Positions 30,801-38,496 are shown, numbered from the stretch's first letter. The stretch: DNA of 64,000 bases from Geodermatophilus pulveris (GCF_900188375.1 NZ_FZOO01000001.1:372001-436000), one strand, 5' to 3'. Numbers and translations are program-made. The notes: generated by a model not told the origin, from the sequence alone.

Positions 30801-32049
30801 CCAGCTCGCCGGGGGCGTGCAGCGCGGCCAGCTGGCCGAGGACCCCGGTGAGCACCCCCACCGCGGCCGGCCGCGGACCCGCGACGCCGAGACCGGCGCC
30901 CACCGCCAGGTCGACCACGACGGGCAGCCGCTCCGACGGCTCCGGGCACCGCGAGCCGCCGGCCTCCACGCGCAGCACGCAGGACTCCCCGGGGCCGGAC
31001 CCGACCCGGACGGCCAGCGCGTCCGCGTCCCCCCGCCGCCGCTGCCAGAGCCCGGTGGACCGACGGCGTGCGGCCGCGACCAGGGCGGCCAGGTCCGGGT
31101 GCGCCGCCTCCGCGGCGCGCTCGTCGGCGCGCAGGGCCGCCGCCAGGGACGCGCGCGCCCCGGCCAGCTCGGCCGCGTGGGCGGCCCGGGCACGGCGGGT
31201 GCCGCGCCGCCCCGACCACCGGTCGGACAGCCACGTGCCGACCGCGACCACCGGGCTCAGCAGGGCGAAGAAGAGGAAGTGCGGGGCGTCGAGCACCCAG
31301 GCCAGGGCGACCCCGCCCACCGCCGGCAGGGCCACGGCCACCCACGCCAGCCGTCGCGGCGGCGCGGGCACGGGCTCCGCCGGGGGGAAGGCCACCTCGA
31401 CCACCTCGCGCGGCGGCAGCAGGCGGGGCTGCGGCCGCAGGGTGGACCGGCCGCCGCCCGCGGGCCGCACGGCGGCACGGGCGCTGCCGGGACCGGCCGT
31501 GCGCAGCGTGCTCACCCCCACCTGCAGCGGTGCGCCCGGCGGCCAGCCGCGCGGCCGGTCGTCGAGGGGCGCACCGTCCAGCAGGCTGCCGTTCCGGGAG
31601 CCCAGGTCGCGGACGGTGAGGCCGCCGCTGCCGACCTCGACCAGCACGTGCCGCCGGGAGACGTCGGGGTCGGCGAGCGCGACGGTGGCCGCACCGCCGC
31701 GGCCGACGACGTGCCGGCCCCGGTCCAGGGGGTGCACGGTGCCCGCGTCCGGACCCCCGGTGACGTGCAGCTCCAGGGCGCTGGTGCCGGTGGCGGTGTG
31801 CGGGCGCGGACCGGGCCGGCCGAGGCCCAGCAGTGCGCCGTGCGCCAGCGCCGGGTCGGTCAGCGGCAGGTCGTCGGCCAGCCGGGTGCTGCCCGCCCAC
31901 AGCTGCGCGCGTGGCAGGCCCAGGGCCGCGGCCAGCGGGGGCAGGACCGCGCCGAGCCGGTCGTCGTCGCAGGCGGAGACCGCCACGTCGAGGGCGCCGG
32001 TGGACGCGACGAGGGTCCAGCAGCGGGTGGCGGGGGAGCGGGCGGGCAC
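27886..32049 (-). CDS. EssC/EccC-type FHA-FtsK/SpoIIIE ATPase (type VII secretion-like)
   Basis: 1387 residues. An N-terminal ubiquitin/FHA-preceding domain, an FHA domain (about 112-165: VVGRGG, SRRHV, LGSRNGSLLDG), two membrane helices (about 228-275), then three RecA-like ATPase domains. D1 has Walker A GTTGSGKSE near residue 632 and Walker B VIVVDEFAG near 729; D2 (GGPRSGRTT near 951) and D3 (GPPGSGRTT near 1211) have Arg in place of the Walker Lys. This is the EssC/EccC layout of type VII secretion motors. Divergent from a WXG100 gene. No EccB, EccD, EccE or mycosin is nearby. Confidence 0.87.
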   Translation of the reverse strand: MPARSPATRCWTLVASTGALDVAVSACDDDRLGAVLPPLAAALGLPRAQLWAGSTRLADDLPLTDPALAHGALLGLGRPGPRPHTATGTSALELHVTGGPDAGTVHPLDRGRHVVGRGGAATVALADPDVSRRHVLVEVGSGGLTVRDLGSRNGSLLDGAPLDDRPRGWPPGAPLQVGVSTLRTAGPGSARAAVRPAGGGRSTLRPQPRLLPPREVVEVAFPPAEPVPAPPRRLAWVAVALPAVGGVALAWVLDAPHFLFFALLSPVVAVGTWLSDRWSGRRGTRRARAAHAAELAGARASLAAALRADERAAEAAHPDLAALVAAARRRSTGLWQRRRGDADALAVRVGSGPGESCVLRVEAGGSRCPEPSERLPVVVDLAVGAGLGVAGPRPAAVGVLTGVLGQLAALHAPGELDLAVLTTPERMAGWAWLRWLPHLAAGAVHSGAADGADEEALRWLAALLSRRAPGEDGVPARLVVLVDRPVGARLVTALRAAVPAGVVALTCGSSTADLPGPAGAVLELGGETGERATLLVPGSAGRPVTAVDRLPHPVAARLARDLAGLAPAASGAALPRQVRLLDLVAGGQAAPGRWSRRRDHLVATLGRTAAGDLTVDLCRHGPHALVAGTTGSGKSELLQTLIAGLALAHPPDRCAFLLVDYKGGAAFAEAAALPHTVGLLTDLDGAGTARALRSLTAELTRRETLLAERGVPDVAALPDAVDLARLVIVVDEFAGLAEELPAFLSGLVGIAQRGRSLGVHLVLATQRPAGVVSPEIRANCTLRICLRTTDEAESRDVLGTAQAAVLPVDTPGRGYLRAGGGPAVLFQAARVGGGPPATGDARVRVWAWRWPAPPTTAVREAPAGGSDLARLTAALARRAAEAGVVRPHRPWRPALPDRLSAADLGAHDPAGSTRPADRLLLGLLDRPEAQTQEPLELDLARAGGWLAVGGPRSGRTTFLRTVLGEAVTALTPDRLHVHVLDHGGGGLAAAVAGLPHTGTAVGGDDALRTVRLLDRLGQEVAARRAGPPAGPRPHLLLLVDGAESVMAQLDECDPGRGSAGLLRLVRDGAAAGLTCLLTADRAVPGGRLATAVGARLVLPLPDRADYAAAGIPARDVPGHRPRGRALVGEAAHECQLALPRPLPFPVPPGSPGGPRPLSVPVLPAAPVLRLPGAAATGHPLRLPVGPGGDEGGVLTVDLARTGGLLVAGPPGSGRTTALDAFARHLAAAGLAVLELGRGTAPAAAGTGRSWVHAGDVPGWQEWLAGRLGAPGVVVVDDAALLGDTAVLAAPAVCEAPSDVLWLVAGTAAELSAAYRGPVPVLRRRRSGLLLSPAPGDADLLGVRLPRTPVPCRPGSGWLVGSGTAQRVQVARREPAPVGSLAVGGPAG

Positions 32050-32203
32050 GCGCCGACCCTCGCCGCCCCGGGCCGCCCACCGGGAGGCGGTGCGCGCACC
32101 TGTGGACGGCGCCGGGGGCTGTGGACGGCGGGGAGGGCCGCGGCGGGCGGGACCCCTACCGTCCCGCCCCGACCGGGAGGGACCCGGGCCAGGAGGAGGA
32201 CAC
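32050..32203. promoter_or_regulatory. Divergent regulatory region between the ATPase and WXG100 genes
   Basis: Two direct repeats TGTGGACGGCG at 32101-32111 and 32120-32130 (19-bp period). TACCGT at 32157-32162 is a likely -10 for the WXG100 gene, whose start has a very strong AGGAGGAGG. The repeats match the right half of the inverted repeat at 23535. Confidence 0.5.
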
Positions 32204-32497
32204 GTGCGAGTCGAGATCACCACCCTGCAGTCGCTGGCCGGCCAGTGCCGCGCCGAGGCCGCCGACACCACGGCCCGGCACAGCGCCCTGTCCAGCAGCG
32301 TGGACGCCTCGGTGCTCGAGGGCTGGACCGACAGCCAGGCCGCGGCCCGGTTCACCGAGCTCTACGAGCAGTGGCGGCTCAGCGCCCAGGGGGTCAGCGA
32401 CGCGCTGACCGGGATGGGCGGCCTGCTCAGCAGCGTGGCGGCGTCCTACCAGCAGCACGAGGCGGACGTGGCCGCGCGGATCGGCGCCATGATCTGA
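32204..32497 (+). CDS. WXG100 family protein (EsxA-like)
   Basis: 97 residues, predicted helical hairpin. The turn motif is W41-T42-D43, so the usual WxG glycine is Asp. The C-terminal export signal YxxxD/E is present as Y82QQHE86. Such proteins are small substrates or partners that engage the last ATPase domain of EssC/EccC. The GTG start has an outstanding AGGAGGAGG. It is divergent from the ATPase gene and is the only WXG100 gene seen in the window, so it could form a homodimer. Confidence 0.88.
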   Translation: MRVEITTLQSLAGQCRAEAADTTARHSALSSSVDASVLEGWTDSQAAARFTELYEQWRLSAQGVSDALTGMGGLLSSVAASYQQHEADVAARIGAMI

Positions 32498-32507
32498 GTG
32501 CGGGGCC

Positions 32508-33455
32508 TCAGCCCGGTGGCGCGGCCCCGGCCGGGGCGGGCCCGGCCGGGTGCCGGGCCGCGGTGGGCGCCCGCAGCCGGCGGACGGCCTCGGGCAGCCG
32601 CTCCCACGGGAGGATGGACAGGACCGCCACGCAGTGCGGGAGGAAGATGATCGTCACGCTGGCGTACACGGCCAGGTGGAACCCCAGCAGGAGGGTCACC
32701 AGGGCCACCCGCGCGCGGGTCGACCAGACCAGCAGCATCAGCGGGGCGGTGAACTCCAGCGCGAGCATCGCCCACTGGGCGCCCACCAGCAGGCCGGGCA
32801 CCTCGAGGGTCCAGTCCGAGAGCACCGTGCCGCGGCGCACGATCGCCCGCGCCAGCGTCGAGCCGGTGGCCCAGTCCCAGCCGCCGAAGCGGATCTTGGC
32901 CCAGGCGGCCAGGAAGTAGGTGAGCATCACGGTCACGAACACCGCCGCCATGGCCCACCCGGCGGCTTCCGACGAGCGCCGGTCGCGCCACCGCACGCGG
33001 CCGACGGTGGGCAGGACGGCGAGCAGCACGAGGTAGCCGATCCGGTCGTGGTCGACCTTCCCGTAGCTCATCCCGATGACCATCCACTCCAGGTAGAGCA
33101 GGAAGACCGCGCTGCCCAGCAGCCGGGGCGACCGGCCCGTGGCGGCGACCAGCGCCGCCGCCACCAGGGCCCACTGCACGGCGGTCACCACCCCGCTGGT
33201 GGGCGTGGGCAGTGGCAGGAGCCGGCCGATGGTCAGCGGCGCGTACCACTCGGGCGGGACGTCGGCGTGCGCCCGGATCCACGCGGTGGTCAGGAAGACG
33301 TCGACCGGCACGAACAGGTAGGCGATGGTGCGGACGACGGCGACCCGCGCCAGCGGGACCGGGCGGAACCACCAGCCCGACAGGCCCCGGCGGCGGCCCG
33401 GGGACGTCGCCGCGGCGGTGGCCGGGTCGGTGCCCGGGGAGGTGGTCGCGCTCAC
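32508..33455 (-). CDS. HTTM-domain membrane protein (vitamin K carboxylase-like fold)
   Basis: 315 residues with about eight membrane helices. The pattern SGWWFRPVPLARVAVVRTIAYLF at the start, YLEWMVIGMSYGKVDHDRIGYLV, and YFLAAWAKIRFGGWDW is typical of HTTM proteins. The biochemical role of bacterial members is mostly unknown. GTG overlaps the stop of the preceding small membrane protein gene (GTGA), a pair seen together in related actinobacteria. Confidence 0.8.
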   Translation of the reverse strand: MSATTSPGTDPATAAATSPGRRRGLSGWWFRPVPLARVAVVRTIAYLFVPVDVFLTTAWIRAHADVPPEWYAPLTIGRLLPLPTPTSGVVTAVQWALVAAALVAATGRSPRLLGSAVFLLYLEWMVIGMSYGKVDHDRIGYLVLLAVLPTVGRVRWRDRRSSEAAGWAMAAVFVTVMLTYFLAAWAKIRFGGWDWATGSTLARAIVRRGTVLSDWTLEVPGLLVGAQWAMLALEFTAPLMLLVWSTRARVALVTLLLGFHLAVYASVTIIFLPHCVAVLSILPWERLPEAVRRLRAPTAARHPAGPAPAGAAPPG

Positions 33456-33952
33456 GGGGTGCCCTCCCGGCCGGTCGCCACGGGTTGGTCCACGACGACG
33501 CGCTCGGTGACCTCGCCGGTGCGCCGCCCGCCGTCCAGCGCGTGGCGCTCCTGCACCACCCGCACCGCCACCAGCGGCTCGGCGCCGGGCCGGCCGGCCG
33601 CGTAGGCGTCGGCCAGCAGGCCGAGCAGCTCCGGCTGCTCGACGAGGCGGGGCAGCTGGCCCTCGAACTCCGCGCGGCGCAACCCGACCTCGCCGCCGGA
33701 CAGCCGGACCTCGTCGCCGTCGGCGGTGACGCCGACGACCCGGGTGGAGACGACCGGCCGGTCGGGGTCGGCGCGCGTCGAGTACATCCGGAACGGGCCG
33801 AAGGGGAACTCGGGGTCGTTGCCCCAGAGGGTCCCGCCGAGCAGCAGGGCGAGCACGACGCCGGTGGCGGCGAGGCGGACCCGCCGGCCGGCGGGGGACA
33901 GCGTCCGGACGCCGGTGTCCCCGGCGTCCGGGACAGGGGGGGCCGGTACCAC
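33452..33952 (-). CDS. Single-pass membrane protein paired with HTTM protein
   Basis: 166 residues. Short N-terminus, one membrane helix (about residues 26-45), the motif DPEFPFGPFRMYSTR just after it, then a soluble domain with no recognised fold. GTG 33952 is preferred over a GTG at 34018 because the -10-like TACGAT (33964-33959) ends 6 nt before it, the leaderless spacing. Probably forms a unit with the HTTM protein. Function unknown. Confidence 0.65.
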   Translation of the reverse strand: MVPAPPVPDAGDTGVRTLSPAGRRVRLAATGVVLALLLGGTLWGNDPEFPFGPFRMYSTRADPDRPVVSTRVVGVTADGDEVRLSGGEVGLRRAEFEGQLPRLVEQPELLGLLADAYAAGRPGAEPLVAVRVVQERHALDGGRRTGEVTERVVVDQPVATGREGTP

Positions 33953-34083
33953 CGCCGCATCGTAGGATCGGCGCCCGTCCGGACGGGTCAGCGACCCGGG
34001 GCGGGCCGCCCCGCCCACCGCTCGCGGCCGCCCGGCCGCGGTCGCCGGTGCCCGTCGTCAGCGTCGACACCCGGAGGCAGCGC

Positions 34084-34593
34084 GTGCAGTTCGGTCGGTA
34101 CTACGAGGAGTTCGAGGTCGGGGCCGTGTACAAGCACTGGCCGGGCAAGACCGTCACCGAGTACGACGACCACCTGTTCTGCCTGCTCACGATGAACCAC
34201 CACCCGCTGCACCTGGACAGCCACTACGCCGCGGCGACCACCGACTTCGGCAGGAACGTGGTCGTCGGCAACTACGTGTACTCGCTGCTGCTCGGGATGA
34301 GCGTCCCCGACGTGTCGGGCAAGGCGATCGCCAACCTGGAGGTCGAGTCGCTGCGGCACGTGGCACCGACCTTCCACGGCGACACCATCTACGGCGAGAC
34401 GAGGGTGCTGGACACGACCGAGTCGCGGTCGAGGGACGACCGCGGCGTCGTCTCCGTGGAGACGATCGGCTACAAGCAGGACGGCACCGTGGTCTGCGTG
34501 TTCCGGCGCAAGGTGATGGTGCCCAAGCGTTCGTACGGCGAGGCCCGGGGCGGCGAGCAGCCCGGCCGCCCGGAGCCGGCGCCGCGCGGCTGA
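34084..34593 (+). CDS. MaoC-like (R)-specific hydratase family protein
   Basis: 169 residues with a single hot-dog fold. MTMNHHPLHLDSHYAA (about residues 37-52) supplies the hydratase Asp/His pair, followed by VVVGNYVYSLLLGMSV. Related proteins hydrate mesaconyl- or enoyl-CoA; the exact substrate is not clear. GTG 34084 has GGAGG upstream; an earlier in-frame ATG/GTG at 34048 lies in the divergent promoter region. Confidence 0.85.
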   Translation: MQFGRYYEEFEVGAVYKHWPGKTVTEYDDHLFCLLTMNHHPLHLDSHYAAATTDFGRNVVVGNYVYSLLLGMSVPDVSGKAIANLEVESLRHVAPTFHGDTIYGETRVLDTTESRSRDDRGVVSVETIGYKQDGTVVCVFRRKVMVPKRSYGEARGGEQPGRPEPAPRG

Positions 34594-34625
34594 CCGGTGG
34601 CGAGCGGGGGTCAGGACGAGCGCGG

Positions 34626-35051
34626 TCAGGAGGGCAGCGCGCCCCAGCCGCGCAGCGTCTCCAGCAGCCGCGGCGTGCAGGTCAGCCGGTCGAGGTCGGC
34701 CGCCGTGGCGAAGGTGACGGCGTCCGCGTCGTCCCCGGCGACCGGCGTGGCCGAGGGGTCCAACAGGGCACAGCTCAGGTCCACGACGTCGTAGACGACA
34801 CCCGGGCCGGGGACGCGCACCCGGCCGACCTCGGCGCCGGCCCGCACCGCCAGGCCGGTCTCCTCGCGCACCTCGCGCTCGACGGCCGCGGCCGGCGACT
34901 CCCCGGGCTCCACCCGCCCGCCGGGCACCGACCACAGCCCGCGGCCGGGCTCGTTGCCGCGCCGGACGAGCAGCAGCCGGCCCGCGCCGTCGAGCACCAC
35001 CGCCCCGACGCAGGCGACCGCCGGGACGGGGTCCCCGGCGTCGGTCGGCAC
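34626..35051 (-). CDS. NUDIX hydrolase
   Basis: 141 residues. Complete Nudix box GRVEPGESPAAAVERE then VREETGL near residues 45-68, which binds metal and the diphosphate. Starts VPTDAGDPVPAVACVGAVVLDG. A leaderless start is suggested by TACCGT (35063-35058) ending 6 nt before the GTG. Convergent with the MaoC gene; substrate unknown (possibly ADP-ribose or a damaged nucleotide). Confidence 0.92.
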   Translation of the reverse strand: MPTDAGDPVPAVACVGAVVLDGAGRLLLVRRGNEPGRGLWSVPGGRVEPGESPAAAVEREVREETGLAVRAGAEVGRVRVPGPGVVYDVVDLSCALLDPSATPVAGDDADAVTFATAADLDRLTCTPRLLETLRGWGALPS

Positions 35052-35124
35052 GGTCGCACGGTACGCACCCGGGCCCCGGGCCCGCGCTTGACGAACACGC
35101 CAGGTCACAGGACGGTGATGCCCG

Positions 35125-35748
35125 ATGAGTGCCAGCACGGTCTGCCCCCGCTGCGGCGAGCGCGTGGTGGTGCAACCCGGGAACTCCGCCCAGGCCTGGT
35201 GCCACGTGCACGGCGCGGTGACCCCGCTGCACCACACCCTGCTGATCGCGCACGACGCCATCGCCGCGGTCACCGCGGACGCCCGCGTGCCGGCGTGGGT
35301 GCCCGACCCGATGCCGCCGGGCTGGTCGGTCACCGGCCTGGCCTGGGGCGGGGAGCCCGGTGCGCGGGCGATCGTCGTGGACTGTGCCGGCCCGGCCCCG
35401 CTGGGCGGCTCGGCGGAGCTGGTGCTGGTGGCGGAGGAGCCGGGCACCGGCGTCGGCTGCGGGTACGCCGGGCTGCCCGGCCCCGATCCCGGCGACGTCA
35501 TCTCCGGCCCGTCCTCCACCCACGTCGAGGCCGCCGGCCAGCGCGCGCCGCTGTGGGCGGTGCCCACCTCCGACGACCGGGCGGCCTTCGTGGGCGAGGC
35601 CTACGGCGTGTGGCTGTGGCTGGTCGTGTGGCCGATGTCGGCGGCGTGGCTGCTCGCCGAGGACCTCGAACTGCTCGACCTGCGCGAGCGGCTCTACCCC
35701 GACCTGCCGCTCGGCCCGCCCGGCGAGCACCTGCTGCCCGGGCCGTGA
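35125..35748 (+). CDS. DUF6758 family protein
   Basis: 207 residues. N-terminal zinc-ribbon-like CPRC with a later Cys-x-x-His, then the family segments VPAWVPDPMPPGWSVTGLAW, GPAPLGGSAELVLVAEEPGTG and GEAYGVWLWLVVWP. The same order (DUF6758, tiny membrane protein, PH protein, PHP phosphoesterase) is known in streptomycetes. Function unknown. Confidence 0.8.
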   Translation: MSASTVCPRCGERVVVQPGNSAQAWCHVHGAVTPLHHTLLIAHDAIAAVTADARVPAWVPDPMPPGWSVTGLAWGGEPGARAIVVDCAGPAPLGGSAELVLVAEEPGTGVGCGYAGLPGPDPGDVISGPSSTHVEAAGQRAPLWAVPTSDDRAAFVGEAYGVWLWLVVWPMSAAWLLAEDLELLDLRERLYPDLPLGPPGEHLLPGP

Positions 35749-35878
35749 CCGACGCCACCGGACCGCCGGGAGTGGGCGTGTCCGTCGCCTGCCGCACTGG
35801 GGCGTGTGTTACCCATGGGGCTCGCCGTGCGGGCGGTCCCGTCCGCACGCCCGCCCGCCGACCACCGAGGAGGTACCG

Positions 35879-36031
35879 GTGAAGAAGGTCCTCACCTGGC
35901 TGGCGCTCGCCTTCGTGGTCTTCTACGTCATCTCGGCCCCGGAGGCCTCCGCGGACATCGTCCGCACCGCCGGGCAGGCCCTCGGTGACGCCGCGACCTC
36001 GCTCGCGTCCTTCTTCGAGTCCCTCGCCTAG
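35879..36031 (+). CDS. 50-residue membrane-anchored small protein
   Basis: Starts VKKVLTWLALAFVVFYVI, a signal-anchor helix, followed by SAPEASADIVRTAGQALGD and an amphipathic tail ending SFFESLA. GTG 35879 has a perfect GAGGAGG 6 nt upstream, which supports a real small gene. It starts 130 nt after the DUF6758 gene and ends 6 nt before the PH-domain gene. Similar short proteins occupy this position in other actinobacteria (from memory). Function unknown. Confidence 0.7.
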   Translation: MKKVLTWLALAFVVFYVISAPEASADIVRTAGQALGDAATSLASFFESLA

Positions 36032-36037
36032 GCCGGC

Positions 36038-36748
36038 GTGAGCGAGCCGGCCCCCGGGCCCGCCGGGGGCTCCCGGCCGGTGTGGAGCAGGGACGCCGAG
36101 AAGTACCTGCTGCCGGAGGAGCAGCCGCCCGTGGTGGCCACCCGCCGGCACTGGGCGGTGCTCGTCGGGCCGGTGGCCAAGGCGGTGCCGGTGCTGGCCG
36201 CCGGCGGCTGGCTGCTCGTGCGGGACCCCGACGACCGGGTCACCGCCAGCATCGGCCTGGTCCTGCTGGTCGGGGTGCTGGTGTTCCTGGCGCTGCGGAT
36301 CGGCGAGTGGTGGATGCGGCACTTCATCGTGACCAAGCGCCGCGTCCTGCTGACCACGGGGATCGTCGTCCGGACCGTCGCCCTGCTGCCGCTGCGCCGG
36401 ATCACCGACCTCACCTACAAGGAGACCCTGGTCGGCCAGCTGCTCGGCTACGGCACGTTCCGCTTCGAGTCCGCCGGTCAGCAGCAGGCGCTGTCGGAGA
36501 TCACCTACCTGCCGCGGGCCGGCGTCCTCTACCGGGACGTCAGCGACCTGCTCTTCGGCGGCGGCGGCGCCGACTCCGGGGACGACGAGGGCAACCCGGA
36601 GCCCGAGCAGCCGGCCGCCCGTGGGCAGCGCCGGCCGACCGGCGACGGCGGCCCGGCCCCCGCGGACACCGCGCCGATCCGGCCGTCGCGCCCGCCGGCC
36701 CGTCCCCGGCGGGTGGCCGGTCGCCGCGTGCGGGACGGTGGGCGGTGA
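36038..36748 (+). CDS. PH-domain (bPH2/YdbS-like) membrane protein
   Basis: 236 residues. Two membrane helices (about 48-63 and 72-88), then a bacterial PH domain (RHFIVTKRRVLLTTGIVVRTVALLPLRRITDL, cited in parts at residues 96-128; GYGTFRFESAG) and a disordered basic C-terminus. Its TGA overlaps the ATG of the PHP gene (TGATG). Likely a membrane scaffold; function unknown. Confidence 0.8.
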   Translation: MSEPAPGPAGGSRPVWSRDAEKYLLPEEQPPVVATRRHWAVLVGPVAKAVPVLAAGGWLLVRDPDDRVTASIGLVLLVGVLVFLALRIGEWWMRHFIVTKRRVLLTTGIVVRTVALLPLRRITDLTYKETLVGQLLGYGTFRFESAGQQQALSEITYLPRAGVLYRDVSDLLFGGGGADSGDDEGNPEPEQPAARGQRRPTGDGGPAPADTAPIRPSRPPARPRRVAGRRVRDGGR

Positions 36749-37632
36749 TGCGGATCGACCTGCACACGCACACCTCGGTGTCCGACGGCACCGACAGCCC
36801 CGCGGAGCTGCTGGCCGCCGCGCGGGCCGCGGGCCTCGACGTCGTCGCCCTCACCGACCACGACACCACCGCCGGATGGGCCCAGGCGGAGCGGGCCCGC
36901 CCCGACGGGCTGACCGTCGTCCCGGGGATGGAGCTGTCCTGCCGGTGGTTCCCGACCGGCGCGCCGCCGATCAGCGTGCACCTGCTGGCCTACCTGTTCG
37001 ACCCCGGGCACGCCGGCCTGGCCGCGGAGCGCGCGCGGCTGCGCGACGAGCGGCTCAGCCGCGGCGAGCGGATCGTCCGGGCGCTCGCCGAGGCCGGCCA
37101 CCCGGTCGTGTGGAGCGAGATCGTCGAGCGCGCCGACGGCGGCGTGGTGGGCCGGCCGCACGTCGCCCGCGCGCTGGTCGAGGCCGGCGTCGTCGACTCC
37201 ATCGAGCACGCCTTCGCCACGCTGCTGCACCACCGCAGCCCCTTCTACGTCGCCAAGGCCGACACCGACGTGCTCCGCGGCATCGAGCTGGTCCGCGAGG
37301 CCGGCGGGGTGCCGGTGTTCGCGCACGGCCTGGCCACCCGCCGCGGCCGGGTGGTCGGCGACGAGGCCGTCCGGCGGATGGCCGACGCCGGCCTGCTCGG
37401 CCTGGAGGTCGACCACCCCGACCACGACCCGGACGAGCGCGCCCACCTGCGCGACCTGGCCGGCGAGCTCGGGCTGCTGGTCACCGGCTCCAGCGACTAC
37501 CACGGCACCAACAAGACGACGCCGATCGGCGCCTGCACCACCGCGCCGGACCAGTACGAGGCGCTGCTGGCCGCCGGCACCGGCGCCGCGCCGCTCAGCG
37601 GGACCGTCGGCACCCCCGGTCACCATGGCTGA
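36748..37632 (+). CDS. PHP-domain phosphoesterase
   Basis: 294 residues. PHP metal motifs: DLHTHTSVSDGT at the start, LTDHDT near 38, PGMELSC near 60, HVARAL and AHGLATRRG, and SSDYHGTN near 250. The pattern matches the YciV/TrpH group, which includes 5'-3' RNase AM and 3',5'-nucleotide bisphosphate phosphatase. Co-translated with the PH protein and overlapping the next gene by 8 bp. Confidence 0.88.
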   Translation: MRIDLHTHTSVSDGTDSPAELLAAARAAGLDVVALTDHDTTAGWAQAERARPDGLTVVPGMELSCRWFPTGAPPISVHLLAYLFDPGHAGLAAERARLRDERLSRGERIVRALAEAGHPVVWSEIVERADGGVVGRPHVARALVEAGVVDSIEHAFATLLHHRSPFYVAKADTDVLRGIELVREAGGVPVFAHGLATRRGRVVGDEAVRRMADAGLLGLEVDHPDHDPDERAHLRDLAGELGLLVTGSSDYHGTNKTTPIGACTTAPDQYEALLAAGTGAAPLSGTVGTPGHHG

Positions 37633-38488
37633 CGTGGGTGGCGCGCAGCTGGAGATGCCGGGCATGCCGCGGCGGCTGTTCCCGGCCACGCCGAGCAAGC
37701 TCGCCGCCTTCGGCGACTGCCCGCGCCGCTACCGGCACGCCTACCTGGACCGGCCCACCCCGGCCAAGGGGCCGGCGTGGGCGCACAACAGCGTCGGGTC
37801 GGCGGTGCACGCCGCGCTGCGCTCGTGGTGGGAGCTGCCGCTGCCCGGGCGCACGCCCGCCGCGGCGCGGCAGCTGCTGTACGGCGTGTGGTCGACGGCC
37901 GGGTTCCGCGACACCGAGCAGTCCGAGCGGTGGCGCGCCCGCGCGGCCGGTTGGCTCACCGACTACGTGACCGGCCTGGACCCCGCCGACGAGCCGGTCG
38001 GCACCGAGCGCCAGGTGGCCGCCACCACCGAGCGGCTGGCGCTGTCCGGACGGGTCGACCGCATCGACCAGCGGGGCGACGAGTTGGTCGTCGTCGACTA
38101 CAAGACCGGCCGGTCGGTGTGCACCGACGACGAGGCCCGCGGGTCACCCGCGCTGGCCGCCTACGTGCTCGGGGTGCGCCGCACGCTGCGCCGGCCGTGC
38201 AGCCGGGTCGAGCTGCACCACCTGCCCAGCGGCACGGTGGCCGCCTTCGAGCACACCGACCGGTCGCTGGCCAACCACGTCCGGCGCGCGGAGGACGTCG
38301 CCGCCGACATCGCCGCGGCCACCGCGGCCCTCGACGGCGGGGCGGACCGGGACGAGGCCTTCCCCGCCGCGCCCGGCCGGCAGTGCGGCTGGTGCGACTT
38401 CCGGCCCAGCTGCGCCCCCGGCCGCGCGGCCACCGCCTCCCGGGACACGTGGAGCTTCCTGCCCGAGGACCCGCCGGCGCCGACCTGA
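37625..38488 (+). CDS. RecB-family PD-(D/E)XK nuclease with Fe-S cysteines
   Basis: 287 residues. N-terminal SKLAAFGDCPRRYRHAYL, nuclease motif LVVVDYKTGRS (about 155-165) with an upstream acidic residue in LSGRVDRID, and C-terminal CGWCDFRPSC. The four cysteines fit the Fe-S cap of AddB/Cas4-type nucleases. It is a free-standing nuclease, not Cas4: no CRISPR genes are near. Start overlaps the PHP gene. Confidence 0.88.
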   Translation: MADVGGAQLEMPGMPRRLFPATPSKLAAFGDCPRRYRHAYLDRPTPAKGPAWAHNSVGSAVHAALRSWWELPLPGRTPAAARQLLYGVWSTAGFRDTEQSERWRARAAGWLTDYVTGLDPADEPVGTERQVAATTERLALSGRVDRIDQRGDELVVVDYKTGRSVCTDDEARGSPALAAYVLGVRRTLRRPCSRVELHHLPSGTVAAFEHTDRSLANHVRRAEDVAADIAAATAALDGGADRDEAFPAAPGRQCGWCDFRPSCAPGRAATASRDTWSFLPEDPPAPT

Positions 38489-38496
38489 CCCCGGCC

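Noticed and set aside
33961-34083. A sixth copy of the 3'-end hairpin repeat (CCCACCGCTCGCGG segment)
   Set aside because: Only the centre resembles the repeat; the outer arms and the position after a stop codon are missing. The palindrome CCCGTCCGGACGGG here is separate.
37625-38488. RecB-like nuclease as Cas4 or part of a defence island
   Set aside because: No cas genes, CRISPR repeats or restriction genes are nearby, and the gene is embedded in a conserved DUF6758/PH/PHP cluster.
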